From positions 62,001 to 126,000 of the forward strand of contig NZ_SLVX01000003.1 of the NCBI RefSeq assembly GCF_004341885.1: a DNA stretch of 64,000 bases. The letters run 5' to 3'. Source of the DNA: Shinella granuli. Its GTDB lineage: Bacteria > Pseudomonadota > Alphaproteobacteria > Rhizobiales > Rhizobiaceae. Under the pieces are notes generated by a model. It ran no database searches, had not been told where the DNA came from, and worked only from the letters and a program-made list of their open reading frames with translations. Below are positions 1-8,536 of this stretch, piece by piece; the first letter of the stretch is position 1, and each line of letters opens with the position of its first letter. The position numbers and the translations under genes were made by a program.

Positions 1-303
<303 letters not shown>

Positions 304-448
304 CTATACTGTGTTGTCTTTGGGAATGCGACCCTGTTATGACGGCCGCAATCCGCTTTTTGCATGACATCTCGCGCTTTTTCGCCTTATGTGAGCCACC
401 TGCCGGCGCACCCCGCGCGCACCCTTCCACCCACCGGACCCAGCCACC

Positions 449-1342
449 TTGAACAGCAGAGCCTATTTCTACCTGTGCGTCACCTCGCTTTTCTGGGGCG
501 CGAACTCGGTGGCCGGCAAACTTGCCGTCGGCCATGTCAGCCCGATGGTGCTGACCACCTTCCGCTGGATCGTCGCGCTCAGCATCATCCTGATCCTCAT
601 GCTGCCGCAGGTGAAGCGCGACTGGCCGATGATCCGCCGGCACTGGCTGCAGTTGCTGCTCTACGGCGTCTTCGGCTTCACCGCCTTCAACGCCCTGCTC
701 TATACGGCGCTCGGCTACACCAGCGCCATCAACGCCGTCATCGAGCAGGCCGGCATCCCCATGCTGATCTTCGTCTTCAACTTCCTGCTGTTCCGCATCC
801 AGGCCTCGGCCGCACAGGTTCTCGGCTTCACCGTCACGCTGGTCGGCGTTCTTGTAACAGCCGCTCATGGCGAATTCTCGGCATTGGCCGAGCTCGAGTT
901 CAACGTCGGCGACGCGCTGATGCTCGGCGCCTGCATCGTCTATGCCGCCTATACGGTCTCGCTGCGCTGGAAGCCGGAAATGCACTGGCAGAGCTTCATC
1001 GCGGCGCCCGCCTTCGGCGCGCTCCTCAGCGCTATCCCCCTGTTCTTCTGGGAACTGTCGCGCGGCGCCGCCATCTTTCCGGATACGACCGGCTGGGCCG
1101 TCGTGCTTTATGCCGGCATCTTTCCTTCCCTGCTTTCGCAGGTGCTCTATGTGCGCGGCGTCGAGATGATCGGCGCCAACCGGGCCGGCCTCTTCATCAA
1201 TGCCATCCCGGTCTTCGGCACCATCCTGTCCGTGGTGCTGGTCGGCGAAACCATGCATGTGTTCCACATCTTCGCGCTTCTTCTCGTGCTCGGCGGCATC
1301 GCGATTGCCGAATGGGGACGGCCGAAAGAGAAAAACACCTGA
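449..1342 (+). CDS. EamA/DMT-family membrane transporter
   Basis: A 297-residue protein made almost entirely of hydrophobic helices (about ten), with the two-fold repeat of the drug/metabolite transporter superfamily. It opens with SLFWGANSVAGKLAV, the typical first EamA helix, and has the second-repeat core GALLSAIPLFFWEL. It probably exports or exchanges a small metabolite across the inner membrane; the substrate cannot be told. The start used is TTG at 449; no ATG in this frame lies early enough to keep the first helix, and the Shine-Dalgarno signal is weak, so the start may move by a few codons. It is monocistronic and divergent from purA. Confidence 0.85.
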   Translation: MNSRAYFYLCVTSLFWGANSVAGKLAVGHVSPMVLTTFRWIVALSIILILMLPQVKRDWPMIRRHWLQLLLYGVFGFTAFNALLYTALGYTSAINAVIEQAGIPMLIFVFNFLLFRIQASAAQVLGFTVTLVGVLVTAAHGEFSALAELEFNVGDALMLGACIVYAAYTVSLRWKPEMHWQSFIAAPAFGALLSAIPLFFWELSRGAAIFPDTTGWAVVLYAGIFPSLLSQVLYVRGVEMIGANRAGLFINAIPVFGTILSVVLVGETMHVFHIFALLLVLGGIAIAEWGRPKEKNT

Positions 1343-1453
1343 CAGATGCAAGAAATCACCCGCAAGAACCTGTATTCTCAGAAGGTTAACCCCTAAAACT
1401 CGGATGGACGCTTAAGTCTTGTTTAGATTTTTGATGTTGCAGTCGCTGGCAAC

Positions 1454-3289
1454 ATGGGTCTTTTCGAGTTTCAAATCGTGAAAAACATTCGTATTTCCAC
1501 CCGCATCTATCTGCTCACCGCCATGGCGCTGTTCTTCATGGCCGCCGCCATGATCTACAAGACACAGGCCGCCAACGAGGAGGTGAACGACGAGCGCCGC
1601 CAGATGCTGCGCAACGTCACGGAATCCGCCATCTCCGTCATCGCCTCCTACGAGAAGCTCGCCAGGGACGGCGCGCTTTCCGAGGAGGAAGCCAAGACGC
1701 GGGCCATCGCCGACGTCATGGCCATGCGCTTCGGTGAAGGCGGCTACTTCTTCATCAATTCCTTCGACGGCATGATGGTCGCCCATCCGCTGAACGCCAA
1801 GCTGATCGGCACTGATGTGCGCGGCCTGAAGGACACGCACGGCAAGGCCTTCAACATCGAGCTGATCCAGCTCTCCCAGAACCCCGGCAGCGGCTTCGTC
1901 GACTATTACTGGGACAAGCCGGGTCAGAGCCAGCCGGTCGAGAAGTTCTCCTATATCCAGGGCTTCAAGCCCTGGGGTTGGGGCATCGGCACCGGCGTCT
2001 ATGCCGACGACCTTGCCGCCAAGTATTACGCCTCGCTGACGACGACGATCGCCATCACGCTGCTTGCCGGCATCGCGACGCTTCTTGCCGCGCTCGCCAT
2101 CGGCCGCTCGATCAGCCGCCCGATCAACCGGCTGAAGGACGTGATGCTGGAAGTCTCGCGCAACGAAACACACTCGACCGTGCCGGACACCGATCGCAAG
2201 GATGAGATCGGCAACATGGCCGATGCGCTCGTCCTGCTGCGCAATTCCGTCATCGAGCGCAACGAACTGGAAATCCGCCAGCGCGAGCAGCAGGGCCTGC
2301 TCGACGGCGAGCGCAGCGCCAACGAGGAGCGCCAGGCCGCCGTTGCCCGCAGCCAGTCGCGTGTCGTCGAAACCATCGGCTCGGCGCTGGAACGCCTTGC
2401 CCAGGGCGACCTCACCGTCGAGGTGCCGGATCTCGGCCGCGATTATGAAAAGCTCCGCCGCGATTTCAACGGCGCCGTGGATGCCCTGAAGTCCACCATT
2501 GCGGCCATCGCGGAATCGACCGCCGTCGTCAACGGCAGCGCCGGCGAGATCAGCCGCGCGGCCAACGACCTCTCGCAGCGCACCGAGCAGCAGGCCGCCT
2601 CGCTGGAGGAGACCGCCGCCGCACTCGACGAGATCACCGCCGCCGTACAGAACTCCACCTCGCGTGCAGAAGAGGCCAAGCGCATGGTTTCCGAAGCCCG
2701 CGCCGGCGCCGCCAGGTCGAGCGAAGTCGTGCGCAACGCGATCGACGCGATGGGCCGCATCGAGCACTCCTCCTCCAAGATCGGCGAGATCATCGGCGTC
2801 ATTGACGACATCGCCTTCCAGACGAACCTCCTGGCCCTCAACGCCGGCGTGGAAGCGGCCCGCGCAGGCGAAGCCGGCAAGGGGTTTGCCGTCGTCGCCC
2901 AGGAAGTGCGTGAGCTCGCCCAGCGTTCGGCCAATGCCGCCAAGGAGATCAAGGCGCTGATCAATGCCTCCACGACGGAGGTTTCGGCCGGCGTCAACCT
3001 CGTCGAGGAAACCGGCAGCTCGCTCAGCGATATCGAACGCCGCGTCAACGATATCAACGAGCGCATCGTCGCCATCGCCACCGCCGCGCAGGAGCAGGCC
3101 GTCGGGCTTCGGGAAATCAACACGGCCGTCAACCAGATGGACCAGATGACCCAGCAGAACGCCGCCATGGTGGAAGAAACCTCGGCCGCCAGCCAGACGC
3201 TGGCGCAGGAAAGCGGCCAGCTCGCCGGCCGCATCGCCCACTTCCAGTTGACCGGCTCGGGCCGCGGCGAGATGCGCCGCGCCGCCTGA
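1454..3289 (+). CDS. Methyl-accepting chemotaxis protein with periplasmic Cache domain
   Basis: A 611-residue transmembrane chemoreceptor. TM1 is at about residues 16-36; a single-Cache sensor domain follows at about 40-190, with RFGEGGYFFINSFDGMMVAHP and a GWGIGTGVY end typical of sCache_2. TM2 is at about 195-218, then HAMP and a cytoplasmic signalling domain at about 340-600. The hairpin tip IDDIAFQTNLLALNAGVEAA, which contacts CheA and CheW, is intact. There is no C-terminal CheR-tethering pentapeptide (it ends GEMRRAA). sCache_2 domains often sense small organic acids, but the ligand is unknown. No other chemotaxis genes are near. A strong terminator follows. Confidence 0.93.
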   Translation: MGLFEFQIVKNIRISTRIYLLTAMALFFMAAAMIYKTQAANEEVNDERRQMLRNVTESAISVIASYEKLARDGALSEEEAKTRAIADVMAMRFGEGGYFFINSFDGMMVAHPLNAKLIGTDVRGLKDTHGKAFNIELIQLSQNPGSGFVDYYWDKPGQSQPVEKFSYIQGFKPWGWGIGTGVYADDLAAKYYASLTTTIAITLLAGIATLLAALAIGRSISRPINRLKDVMLEVSRNETHSTVPDTDRKDEIGNMADALVLLRNSVIERNELEIRQREQQGLLDGERSANEERQAAVARSQSRVVETIGSALERLAQGDLTVEVPDLGRDYEKLRRDFNGAVDALKSTIAAIAESTAVVNGSAGEISRAANDLSQRTEQQAASLEETAAALDEITAAVQNSTSRAEEAKRMVSEARAGAARSSEVVRNAIDAMGRIEHSSSKIGEIIGVIDDIAFQTNLLALNAGVEAARAGEAGKGFAVVAQEVRELAQRSANAAKEIKALINASTTEVSAGVNLVEETGSSLSDIERRVNDINERIVAIATAAQEQAVGLREINTAVNQMDQMTQQNAAMVEETSAASQTLAQESGQLAGRIAHFQLTGSGRGEMRRAA

Positions 3290-3312
3290 TCCCCAACGGC
3301 ACACACCAACGA

Positions 3313-3344
3313 AAAGGCCCGCCGGAGCGATCCGGCGGGCCTTT
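3313..3344. terminator. Bidirectional intrinsic terminator between the chemoreceptor and serA
   Basis: A perfect 14-bp stem (aaaggcccgccgga at 3313-3326 with its complement at 3331-3344) and a GCGA loop lies between two convergent genes. The A/T ends of the stem supply U-rich tracts on either strand, so it can end both transcripts. Confidence 0.85.
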
Positions 3345-3368
3345 CTGTTCGTCTTGGGAGGACGACGA

Positions 3369-4964
3369 TCAGTCGACGTTGAAGACCAGCGACTTCACCT
3401 GGCGGATCGCCGGGTTGGTACGCAGCTTGTTCAGGACGTCCTCCGACACGGCGGCGTCGACATAGAGCAGCGCGATGGCGTCACCGCCCTGCTTGTCGCG
3501 GCCGAGCTGGAAGTTGGCGATATTAACGCCGCCCTCGCCCAGCGTCGTGCCGATGAAGCCGATCATGCCGGGAACGTCGGTATTGGTGATGTAGACCATG
3601 TGGCTGCCAACATCGGCGTCGAGGTTGATGCCCTTGATCTGGATGAAGCGCGGCTTGCCGTCGGAGAACACCGTGCCGGCGATCGAGCGGGTCTGGTTGG
3701 CGGTCGTCACCGTCAGGCGGATATAGCCGTCGAAGACGCCCGACTTGTCGCGCTTGACCTCGGAGAGGATGATGCCCTTTTCCTTGATCATGATCGGCGC
3801 CGAGACCATGTTGACGTCGGCGACCTGCGTGCGGATGAGGCCGGCGAGCGCGGCGCTGGTCAGCGCCTTGGTGTTCATCGTCGCGGTCACGCCGTCATAA
3901 AGGATCTCGATTTCCTTGATCGCGCTTTCCGTGACCTGGCCGACGAAGGCGCCGAGCACGTCCGCAAGGCGGATGAACGGCTTCAGGATCGGCGCCTCTT
4001 CCGCCGTGATCGACGGCATGTTGATGGCGTTCGAAACGGCACCCTTGACGAGGTAGTCCGACATCTGCTCGGCGACCTGCAGGGCGACGTTCTCCTGCGC
4101 TTCCGTGGTGGAGGCGCCGAGATGCGGCGTGCAGACGACGTTCGGCAGGCCGAAGAGCGGGCTTTCCTTGGCGGGCTCGACCTCGAAGACGTCGAAGCCG
4201 GCGCCGGCGACCTTGCCGGACTTCAGCGCTTCGGCCAGATCGGCCTCGACGACGAGGCCGCCGCGGGCGCAGTTCACGATGCGCACGCCGTCCTTCATCT
4301 TGGCGATCGCCGCCGCATCGATGATGTTGCGGGTCTTGTCCGTCAGCGGCACGTGCATGGTGATGAAATCGGCTTCGGCGAACAGTTCGTCGAGTTCGAC
4401 CTTCTTCACGCCCATTTCCTCGGCGCGCTCCTTGGAGAGGAACGGGTCATAGGCGACGACATGCATCTTCAGGCCGATGGCGCGCGAGCAGACGATGGAG
4501 CCGATATTGCCCGCGCCGATGACGCCGAGCGTCTTGCCGGTGATCTCGACGCCCATGAACTTCGACTTCTCCCACTTGCCGGCCTGCGTGGAGGTGTCGG
4601 CGGCCGGAAGCTGGCGGGCGACGGCGAACATCAGCGCGATGGCGTGTTCGGCCGTGGTGATCGAGTTGCCGAAGGGCGTGTTCATGACGATGATGCCGCG
4701 GCGCGAGGCGGCCGGGATATCGACATTGTCGACGCCGATGCCGGCGCGGCCGATGACCTTGAGATTGGTCGCCGCCGCGATCAGCTTTTCCGTCGCCTTG
4801 GTGGCGGAGCGGATGGCAAGGCCGTCATAATTGCCGATGATCTCGGCGAGCTTGTCCTTGTCCTTGCCGAGCTGCGGCTGGAAATCGACGTCGACGCCGC
4901 GATCGCGAAAGATCTGGACGGCGGTTTCCGACAGTTCGTCGGATACGAGTACGCGAGGTGCCAT
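3369..4964 (-). CDS. serA: D-3-phosphoglycerate dehydrogenase
   Basis: 531 residues, the long bacterial form. The N-terminal catalytic and NAD domain carries LKVIGRAGIGVDNVD, the Rossmann loop GVIGAGNIGS, NCARGG (catalytic Arg region) and TPHLGAST (catalytic His). An intervening domain follows and a C-terminal ACT domain (about residues 455-531, TNTDVPGMIGFIGTTLGEGGVNI), which in this family binds serine or gives allosteric control. It oxidises 3-phosphoglycerate to phosphohydroxypyruvate, the first step of serine synthesis. It lies 75 bp downstream of serC on the same strand, so the two genes probably form the serC-serA operon under the leader RNA upstream of serC. Confidence 0.97.
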   Translation of the reverse strand: MAPRVLVSDELSETAVQIFRDRGVDVDFQPQLGKDKDKLAEIIGNYDGLAIRSATKATEKLIAAATNLKVIGRAGIGVDNVDIPAASRRGIIVMNTPFGNSITTAEHAIALMFAVARQLPAADTSTQAGKWEKSKFMGVEITGKTLGVIGAGNIGSIVCSRAIGLKMHVVAYDPFLSKERAEEMGVKKVELDELFAEADFITMHVPLTDKTRNIIDAAAIAKMKDGVRIVNCARGGLVVEADLAEALKSGKVAGAGFDVFEVEPAKESPLFGLPNVVCTPHLGASTTEAQENVALQVAEQMSDYLVKGAVSNAINMPSITAEEAPILKPFIRLADVLGAFVGQVTESAIKEIEILYDGVTATMNTKALTSAALAGLIRTQVADVNMVSAPIMIKEKGIILSEVKRDKSGVFDGYIRLTVTTANQTRSIAGTVFSDGKPRFIQIKGINLDADVGSHMVYITNTDVPGMIGFIGTTLGEGGVNIANFQLGRDKQGGDAIALLYVDAAVSEDVLNKLRTNPAIRQVKSLVFNVD

Positions 4965-5039
4965 GGGAGGCCTCCTTCAATAGGTCCGGGAAGATGAGAT
5001 CAAGGTGGCTTCGCCCTTGGGACGAAGCCAGTCGCAAAA

Positions 5040-6221
5040 TCAGGCCGCAGCCTTGGCAAGCGTCGCCTTCTGGGTCTCGAAAGCCCAGGTCAGCCAGGGC
5101 ATCAGCGCTTCGAGATCGGCGGTGTCGATGGTGGCGCCGGCCCAGATGCGCAGGCCCGACGGGGCATCGCGGTAGGCGCCGATATCAAAGGCGACACCCT
5201 GCTTGTCGAGGAGCGCGACGAGGCCCTTGGCAAAGGCTCCCTGAGCATCCGCATCGAGCGCCAGCACGTCCTTGTCCGCGATCGTCAGGCAGACGGAGGT
5301 GTTGGAGCGCGTTGCCGGGTCCTTGGCGAGGTTGGCGATCCAGTCGTTCGCCTCGACGAAGTCGAAGATCACCTTGGCATTGGCGTCGGCGCGGGCCATC
5401 AGCCCCTTGAGGCCGCCGACCTGCTTGGCCCAGTTGAGCGCATCGATATAATCTTCGACGCAGAGCATCGAGGGCGTGTTGATCGTCTCGCCCTGGAAGA
5501 TGCCTTCGATGACTTTGCCGCCCTTGGTCATGCGGAAGATCTTTGGCATCGGCCAGGCCGGCGTATAGCTTTCAAGCCGTTCGACGGCGCGGGGCGACAG
5601 GATGATGACGCCATGCGCGCCCTCGCCGCCCAGAACCTTCTGCCAGGAGAAGGTGACGACATCGAGTTTCGCAAAGTCGAGGTTTTGCGCGAAGGCGGCC
5701 GAGGTCGCATCGCAAATGGTCAGGCCCTGGCGGTCCGCCGGGATGAAATCGGCGTTCGGGACGCGGACGCCCGAGGTGGTGCCGTTCCAGGTGAAGACCA
5801 CGTCACGGTCGAAATCGATCGTGGAAAGGTCGGGCAGCAGGCCGTAGTCAGCCGTAATTTTACGGGTATCGGGGAGCTTCAGCTCCTTCACGACATCGGA
5901 AACCCAGCCCGAGCCAAAGCTTTCCCAGGCGACCATGTCGACGCCGCGGGGCCCGAGCAGCGACCACAGCGCCATCTCGACGGCGCCGGTATCGGAGGCC
6001 GGCACGATGCCGATGCGGTAATCCGCCGGCACTTCCAGGACGTCTCGGGTGAGATCGATGGCCTGCTTGAGCTTGGCCTTGCCGATCTTGGCGCGGTGCG
6101 AACGACCGAGCGCGGCATCGGAAAGCGCTTCGAGCGACCAATCGGGGCGCTTCGAGCAAGGGCCAGAAGAGAAATGGGTATTGTTCGGACGTACGTCCGG
6201 CGGCGTGACGGTCTTCGTCAT
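5040..6221 (-). CDS. serC: Phosphoserine aminotransferase
   Basis: 393 residues, a fold-type I PLP enzyme. The PLP-binding lysine is K195 in [14 protein letters not shown]. The N-terminal segment [16 protein letters not shown] is typical of the SerC form found in alphaproteobacteria and archaea rather than the E. coli form. It converts 3-phosphohydroxypyruvate and glutamate to phosphoserine and 2-oxoglutarate, the step after SerA. The ATG at 6219-6221 has GGAAGGA as Shine-Dalgarno sequence, and that sequence sits in the loop and 3' arm of a hairpin in the leader (see the leader feature). It is the first gene of serC-serA. Confidence 0.96.
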   Translation of the reverse strand: MTKTVTPPDVRPNNTHFSSGPCSKRPDWSLEALSDAALGRSHRAKIGKAKLKQAIDLTRDVLEVPADYRIGIVPASDTGAVEMALWSLLGPRGVDMVAWESFGSGWVSDVVKELKLPDTRKITADYGLLPDLSTIDFDRDVVFTWNGTTSGVRVPNADFIPADRQGLTICDATSAAFAQNLDFAKLDVVTFSWQKVLGGEGAHGVIILSPRAVERLESYTPAWPMPKIFRMTKGGKVIEGIFQGETINTPSMLCVEDYIDALNWAKQVGGLKGLMARADANAKVIFDFVEANDWIANLAKDPATRSNTSVCLTIADKDVLALDADAQGAFAKGLVALLDKQGVAFDIGAYRDAPSGLRIWAGATIDTADLEALMPWLTWAFETQKATLAKAAA

Positions 6222-6270
6222 GATCGCTATCCTTCCAGATAGATAGCTCCTCGTTGGGGAGGAGTGTCCC
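6222..6270 (-). promoter_or_regulatory. Candidate serC-motif leader RNA (two tandem hairpins over the ribosome site)
   Basis: Read on the minus strand, the serC mRNA leader holds two back-to-back hairpins. The first is CTCCTC / GAGGAG (6 bp, plus-strand 6247-6264). The second is CTATC / GATAG (6242-6246 with 6227-6231), whose loop and 3' arm contain the Shine-Dalgarno sequence GGAAGGA (6230-6236). The start codon follows within five bases of the second stem. Position, strand and layout match the published serC RNA motif of alphaproteobacteria, as I recall it. The ligand or trigger of that motif is, to my knowledge, not established. Confidence 0.75.
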
Positions 6271-6350
6271 GCCGCCGTGAATATGGAAGAGCCATTTTGA
6301 AGTCAAGCGGATTATGTCGCGAACGAAAAATAATGCGGCGCAACGGAAAC

Positions 6351-6374
6351 GGCGCGCCGGTTTCCCGACGCGCC
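6351..6374 (-). terminator. Possible terminator after the first outer-membrane protein gene
   Basis: GGCGCG (6351-6356) pairs with CGCGCC (6369-6374) 25 bases after the stop codon at 6400; on the minus strand a short U-containing tract follows. The stem is GC-rich and the loop long, so this is a moderate call. Confidence 0.45.
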
Positions 6375-6399
6375 GCCGCACAAGCAAAGGATGAAGGTT

Positions 6400-7233
6400 T
6401 TACCAGGTGGAAACGCGGATACCGGCGCGGAATTCGTGCTTCTGGAACCCCTCGTCATGCCCCTTGACCCTGACCGTACCGACACCGGGTACCTCGGCGC
6501 TGCCGCCGAAGGCCTTGCCGCCCGCCATATCGGAGAAGCGGTAGCCGAGGTCCAGCTTGACGCGCTCGGTGAGGTCAATGGCGGCACCCGCCATCAGCGC
6601 ATAGGTGAAGCGCCAGTTGTCGTCGCCCTTCACGCGGATCTCGTCGAAGGTCGCGCCAGCGCAGGATCCCGTGTCGTTCCGGCAGTTCGCCTGGGTCCGG
6701 AAACTGTCCCATTTCATGTAGGTCACGCCCGCGCCCGCGCCGACATAGGGCGTGATCCCGGCATAGGTTCCGAGATCCACATAGCCGTTCGCGAGGAAAT
6801 TGGCCGCGCTGTAATCCGCCTTCTGGCCGAGGCGGCAGGTCGTGCCCGCCGGGGCCGCGATGCAGGGCGAATCGAGGCTCGTGCTGCCGCTCAGCGAACC
6901 GTTGAAGAAATCCGTCGTCAGGTCGGCGCGCAGGAAGTTGTTGAACTGATAGCCCATGCCGACGCCGTAGGAGACGGGCTTGGAGAAGCGGGCATTGTCG
7001 AAGTCGCCTTCCGCGAAGGTCGCGCCGAAGGCATCGATCCGGTAGTTCGGCTTGTCGTGCTTGACCCAGCCGGAATAACCGAGGTCGCCGCGGATGTACC
7101 AGCCCTCGGCGACCGTGCTGCCGGACACGTCGATTTCCGGCGCGTTGATGATGTCGAGATCGCTCGCCGTCGCGCTCGTCGCGATGAGGCCGGCAAGAAC
7201 GGCAATACCAAGCGGTGCAATGCGGCGGAACAT
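6400..7233 (-). CDS. Outer-membrane beta-barrel protein (Omp25/31-like porin-family)
   Basis: 277 residues with a signal peptide (MFRRIAPLGIAVLAGLIATSATAS, cleavage near residue 23) and then alternating amphipathic strands ending in an aromatic residue (RVSTW), as in the small outer-membrane barrels that rhizobia and Brucella carry in many copies. Typical strand pieces are GWYIRGDLGYSG, GMGYQFNNFLRADLTTDFF, ITPYVGAGAGVTYMKW and VKLDLGYRFSD. Two Cys pairs (about residues 121-130 and 180-187) could form extracellular-loop disulphides. It is probably a structural or surface protein; substrate passage is unproven. The next gene upstream is a paralogue with the same strand signatures. Confidence 0.85.
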   Translation of the reverse strand: MFRRIAPLGIAVLAGLIATSATASDLDIINAPEIDVSGSTVAEGWYIRGDLGYSGWVKHDKPNYRIDAFGATFAEGDFDNARFSKPVSYGVGMGYQFNNFLRADLTTDFFNGSLSGSTSLDSPCIAAPAGTTCRLGQKADYSAANFLANGYVDLGTYAGITPYVGAGAGVTYMKWDSFRTQANCRNDTGSCAGATFDEIRVKGDDNWRFTYALMAGAAIDLTERVKLDLGYRFSDMAGGKAFGGSAEVPGVGTVRVKGHDEGFQKHEFRAGIRVSTW

Positions 7234-7393
7234 GGTCTCGATCCCTCAAGGCCGGACGGGCCGGCGGTTGCGTGACCGGCGCAGGACTGCATATCCTTAA
7301 GAGATCGCTGCCCTACACCGTTGGTTAACCATAAATCTTAAGGCGTGAAGAAACGGTTAAATGACCGGAATTGCGACACGTCCGAAAATGCGA

Positions 7394-7416
7394 AAGGCCG
7401 CCCGGAGGGCGGCCTT
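7394..7416 (-). terminator. Intrinsic terminator of the second outer-membrane protein gene
   Basis: aaggccgccc (7394-7403) pairs perfectly with gggcggcctt (7407-7416) around a 3-base loop, 25 bases after the stop codon; the minus-strand 3' side runs into CCTTTCGCATTTT. Confidence 0.75.
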
Positions 7417-7440
7417 GCAAGACGGTCGGCGAGAAGCCGC

Positions 7441-8274
7441 TTATTTGTAGACGGGCTGCTCGATCGGGATTTCGGCCGGCGGGATATAGGCCTGCTGGTC
7501 GCAGCCGTTGAAGGCGTAGCGCAGACCGGCGCGTGCCTCGTGGCTGTAGAAGCCCTTGTCGTAGCCCGGGCCGCCGCCGGCATTGAAGCCGAACATGTCG
7601 CCCTTGGTGACATGGCGGAAACGGTAGCCGAGGTCGGCCTTCAGGTTGCAGGTGACATCGACGGAGGCGCCGGCCATCAGCGCATAGGTGAAGCGCCAGC
7701 TCTTCCGGCCGCGGTGATCGAAGGTCGGGTCGCAGTTCGTCGGATCGCCGGTTTCGCACGAGGTGTTCTTGAGGCTCTTCCAGTTCACATAGGTACCGCC
7801 GATACCCGCGCCGACATAGGGCGTGACGATGCCGTAGGTGCCGATATCGACATAGGCATTGGCGAGCAGGCTGAGGGCCGTCAGCGAGGAGACGTCGGTC
7901 GAGGTGCAGTTCACGGCAACGCCGCAGCCGCCCGTCGTCGAGCCCTTGAACTTGGACTTGAACATGTAGTCGAGCGTCACGTCCGTGCGGAAGTGATCGT
8001 TGATCTGGTAACCGACACCGCCGCCGATGGTGAAGCCGCTCTTCAGGCGCGTGGAATCGAAGCTGCGATAGGTGTCGTTCGACCCCTGGTAGAAACTGGC
8101 CCCGCGCATCTTGTTGTAGGACCAGCCCATGTCACCGCGCAGATACCAGCCGCCCGTCTCGATGACGGTTTCCTGCACCGGCGCCTCGATGACCTCCGGC
8201 TGGTAGACATCGGCCGCATAACCCGACGTGCCCGTCAGCAGGACGGCAACCACGCCACTCAAAACTTTCCTCAT
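7441..8274 (-). CDS. Outer-membrane beta-barrel protein, paralogue of the neighbour
   Basis: 277 residues from the ATG at 8272-8274; this start is chosen because GGAG lies six bases upstream and the signal peptide (MRKVLSGVVAVLLTGTSGYAADV) begins exactly there, although the frame stays open further. Barrel strands match the paralogue at 6400-7233: GGWYLRGDMGWSYN, YVDIGTYGIVTPYVGAGIGGTYVNW, WRFTYALMAGASVDV and LKADLGYRFRH. Unlike the neighbour it does not end in an aromatic residue but in EQPVYK after a short proline-rich tail. A perfect CtrA box (8362-8376) lies about 90 bp upstream, suggesting cell-cycle control. Confidence 0.85.
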   Translation of the reverse strand: MRKVLSGVVAVLLTGTSGYAADVYQPEVIEAPVQETVIETGGWYLRGDMGWSYNKMRGASFYQGSNDTYRSFDSTRLKSGFTIGGGVGYQINDHFRTDVTLDYMFKSKFKGSTTGGCGVAVNCTSTDVSSLTALSLLANAYVDIGTYGIVTPYVGAGIGGTYVNWKSLKNTSCETGDPTNCDPTFDHRGRKSWRFTYALMAGASVDVTCNLKADLGYRFRHVTKGDMFGFNAGGGPGYDKGFYSHEARAGLRYAFNGCDQQAYIPPAEIPIEQPVYK

Positions 8275-8361
8275 GGCCTTGCTCCAATAGGCTTTGCTTG
8301 GGTTGGCCGGCACGCCGGATTCCAAGTCCCTCGATCAGGCATGGATAATGGCGAGGAAAGG

Positions 8362-8376
8362 TTAAGGGGCGATTAA
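8362..8376 (-). promoter_or_regulatory. Predicted CtrA binding site upstream of the outer-membrane protein gene
   Basis: TTAA-GGGGCGA-TTAA followed by C is an exact match to the full alphaproteobacterial CtrA consensus TTAA-N7-TTAAC. It lies 88 bp before the ATG at 8274 in an AT-rich intergenic segment, where a regulator of that gene would be expected. The nearest other gene ends here (glmM terminator at 8489-8509), so the outer-membrane protein gene is the only plausible target. Confidence 0.65.
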
Positions 8377-8488
8377 CTACAAACATTTACCGTATTTGTT
8401 AACGGCCGTTCACGAATTCGGTAAACGACAAATAAAAACCACGGGATTTTCACAAGAGCCTCCGCTGCGACTTCACGGCAAAAGAAAA

Positions 8489-8509
8489 GGCCGAAGCAAT
8501 GCTTCGGCC
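8489..8509 (-). terminator. Intrinsic terminator of glmM
   Basis: GGCCGAAGC (8489-8497) and GCTTCGGCC (8501-8509) form a perfect 9-bp stem with a 3-base loop, followed on the minus strand by TTTTCTTTT. It lies 27 bases beyond the glmM stop codon and closes the long minus-strand block. Confidence 0.9.
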
Positions 8510-8536
8510 CTCTCGATGAATGTGGGGCAGAGACGT

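Noticed and set aside
364-1389. Arg/Pro-rich 341-residue frame overlapping the EamA gene
   Set aside because: It is out of phase with a clear membrane transporter and has the composition of a high-GC shadow frame.
1412-3304. Minus-strand 630-residue frame over the chemoreceptor
   Set aside because: It is an antisense shadow: Gly/Asp/Arg-rich with no domain, while the plus strand encodes a textbook chemoreceptor.
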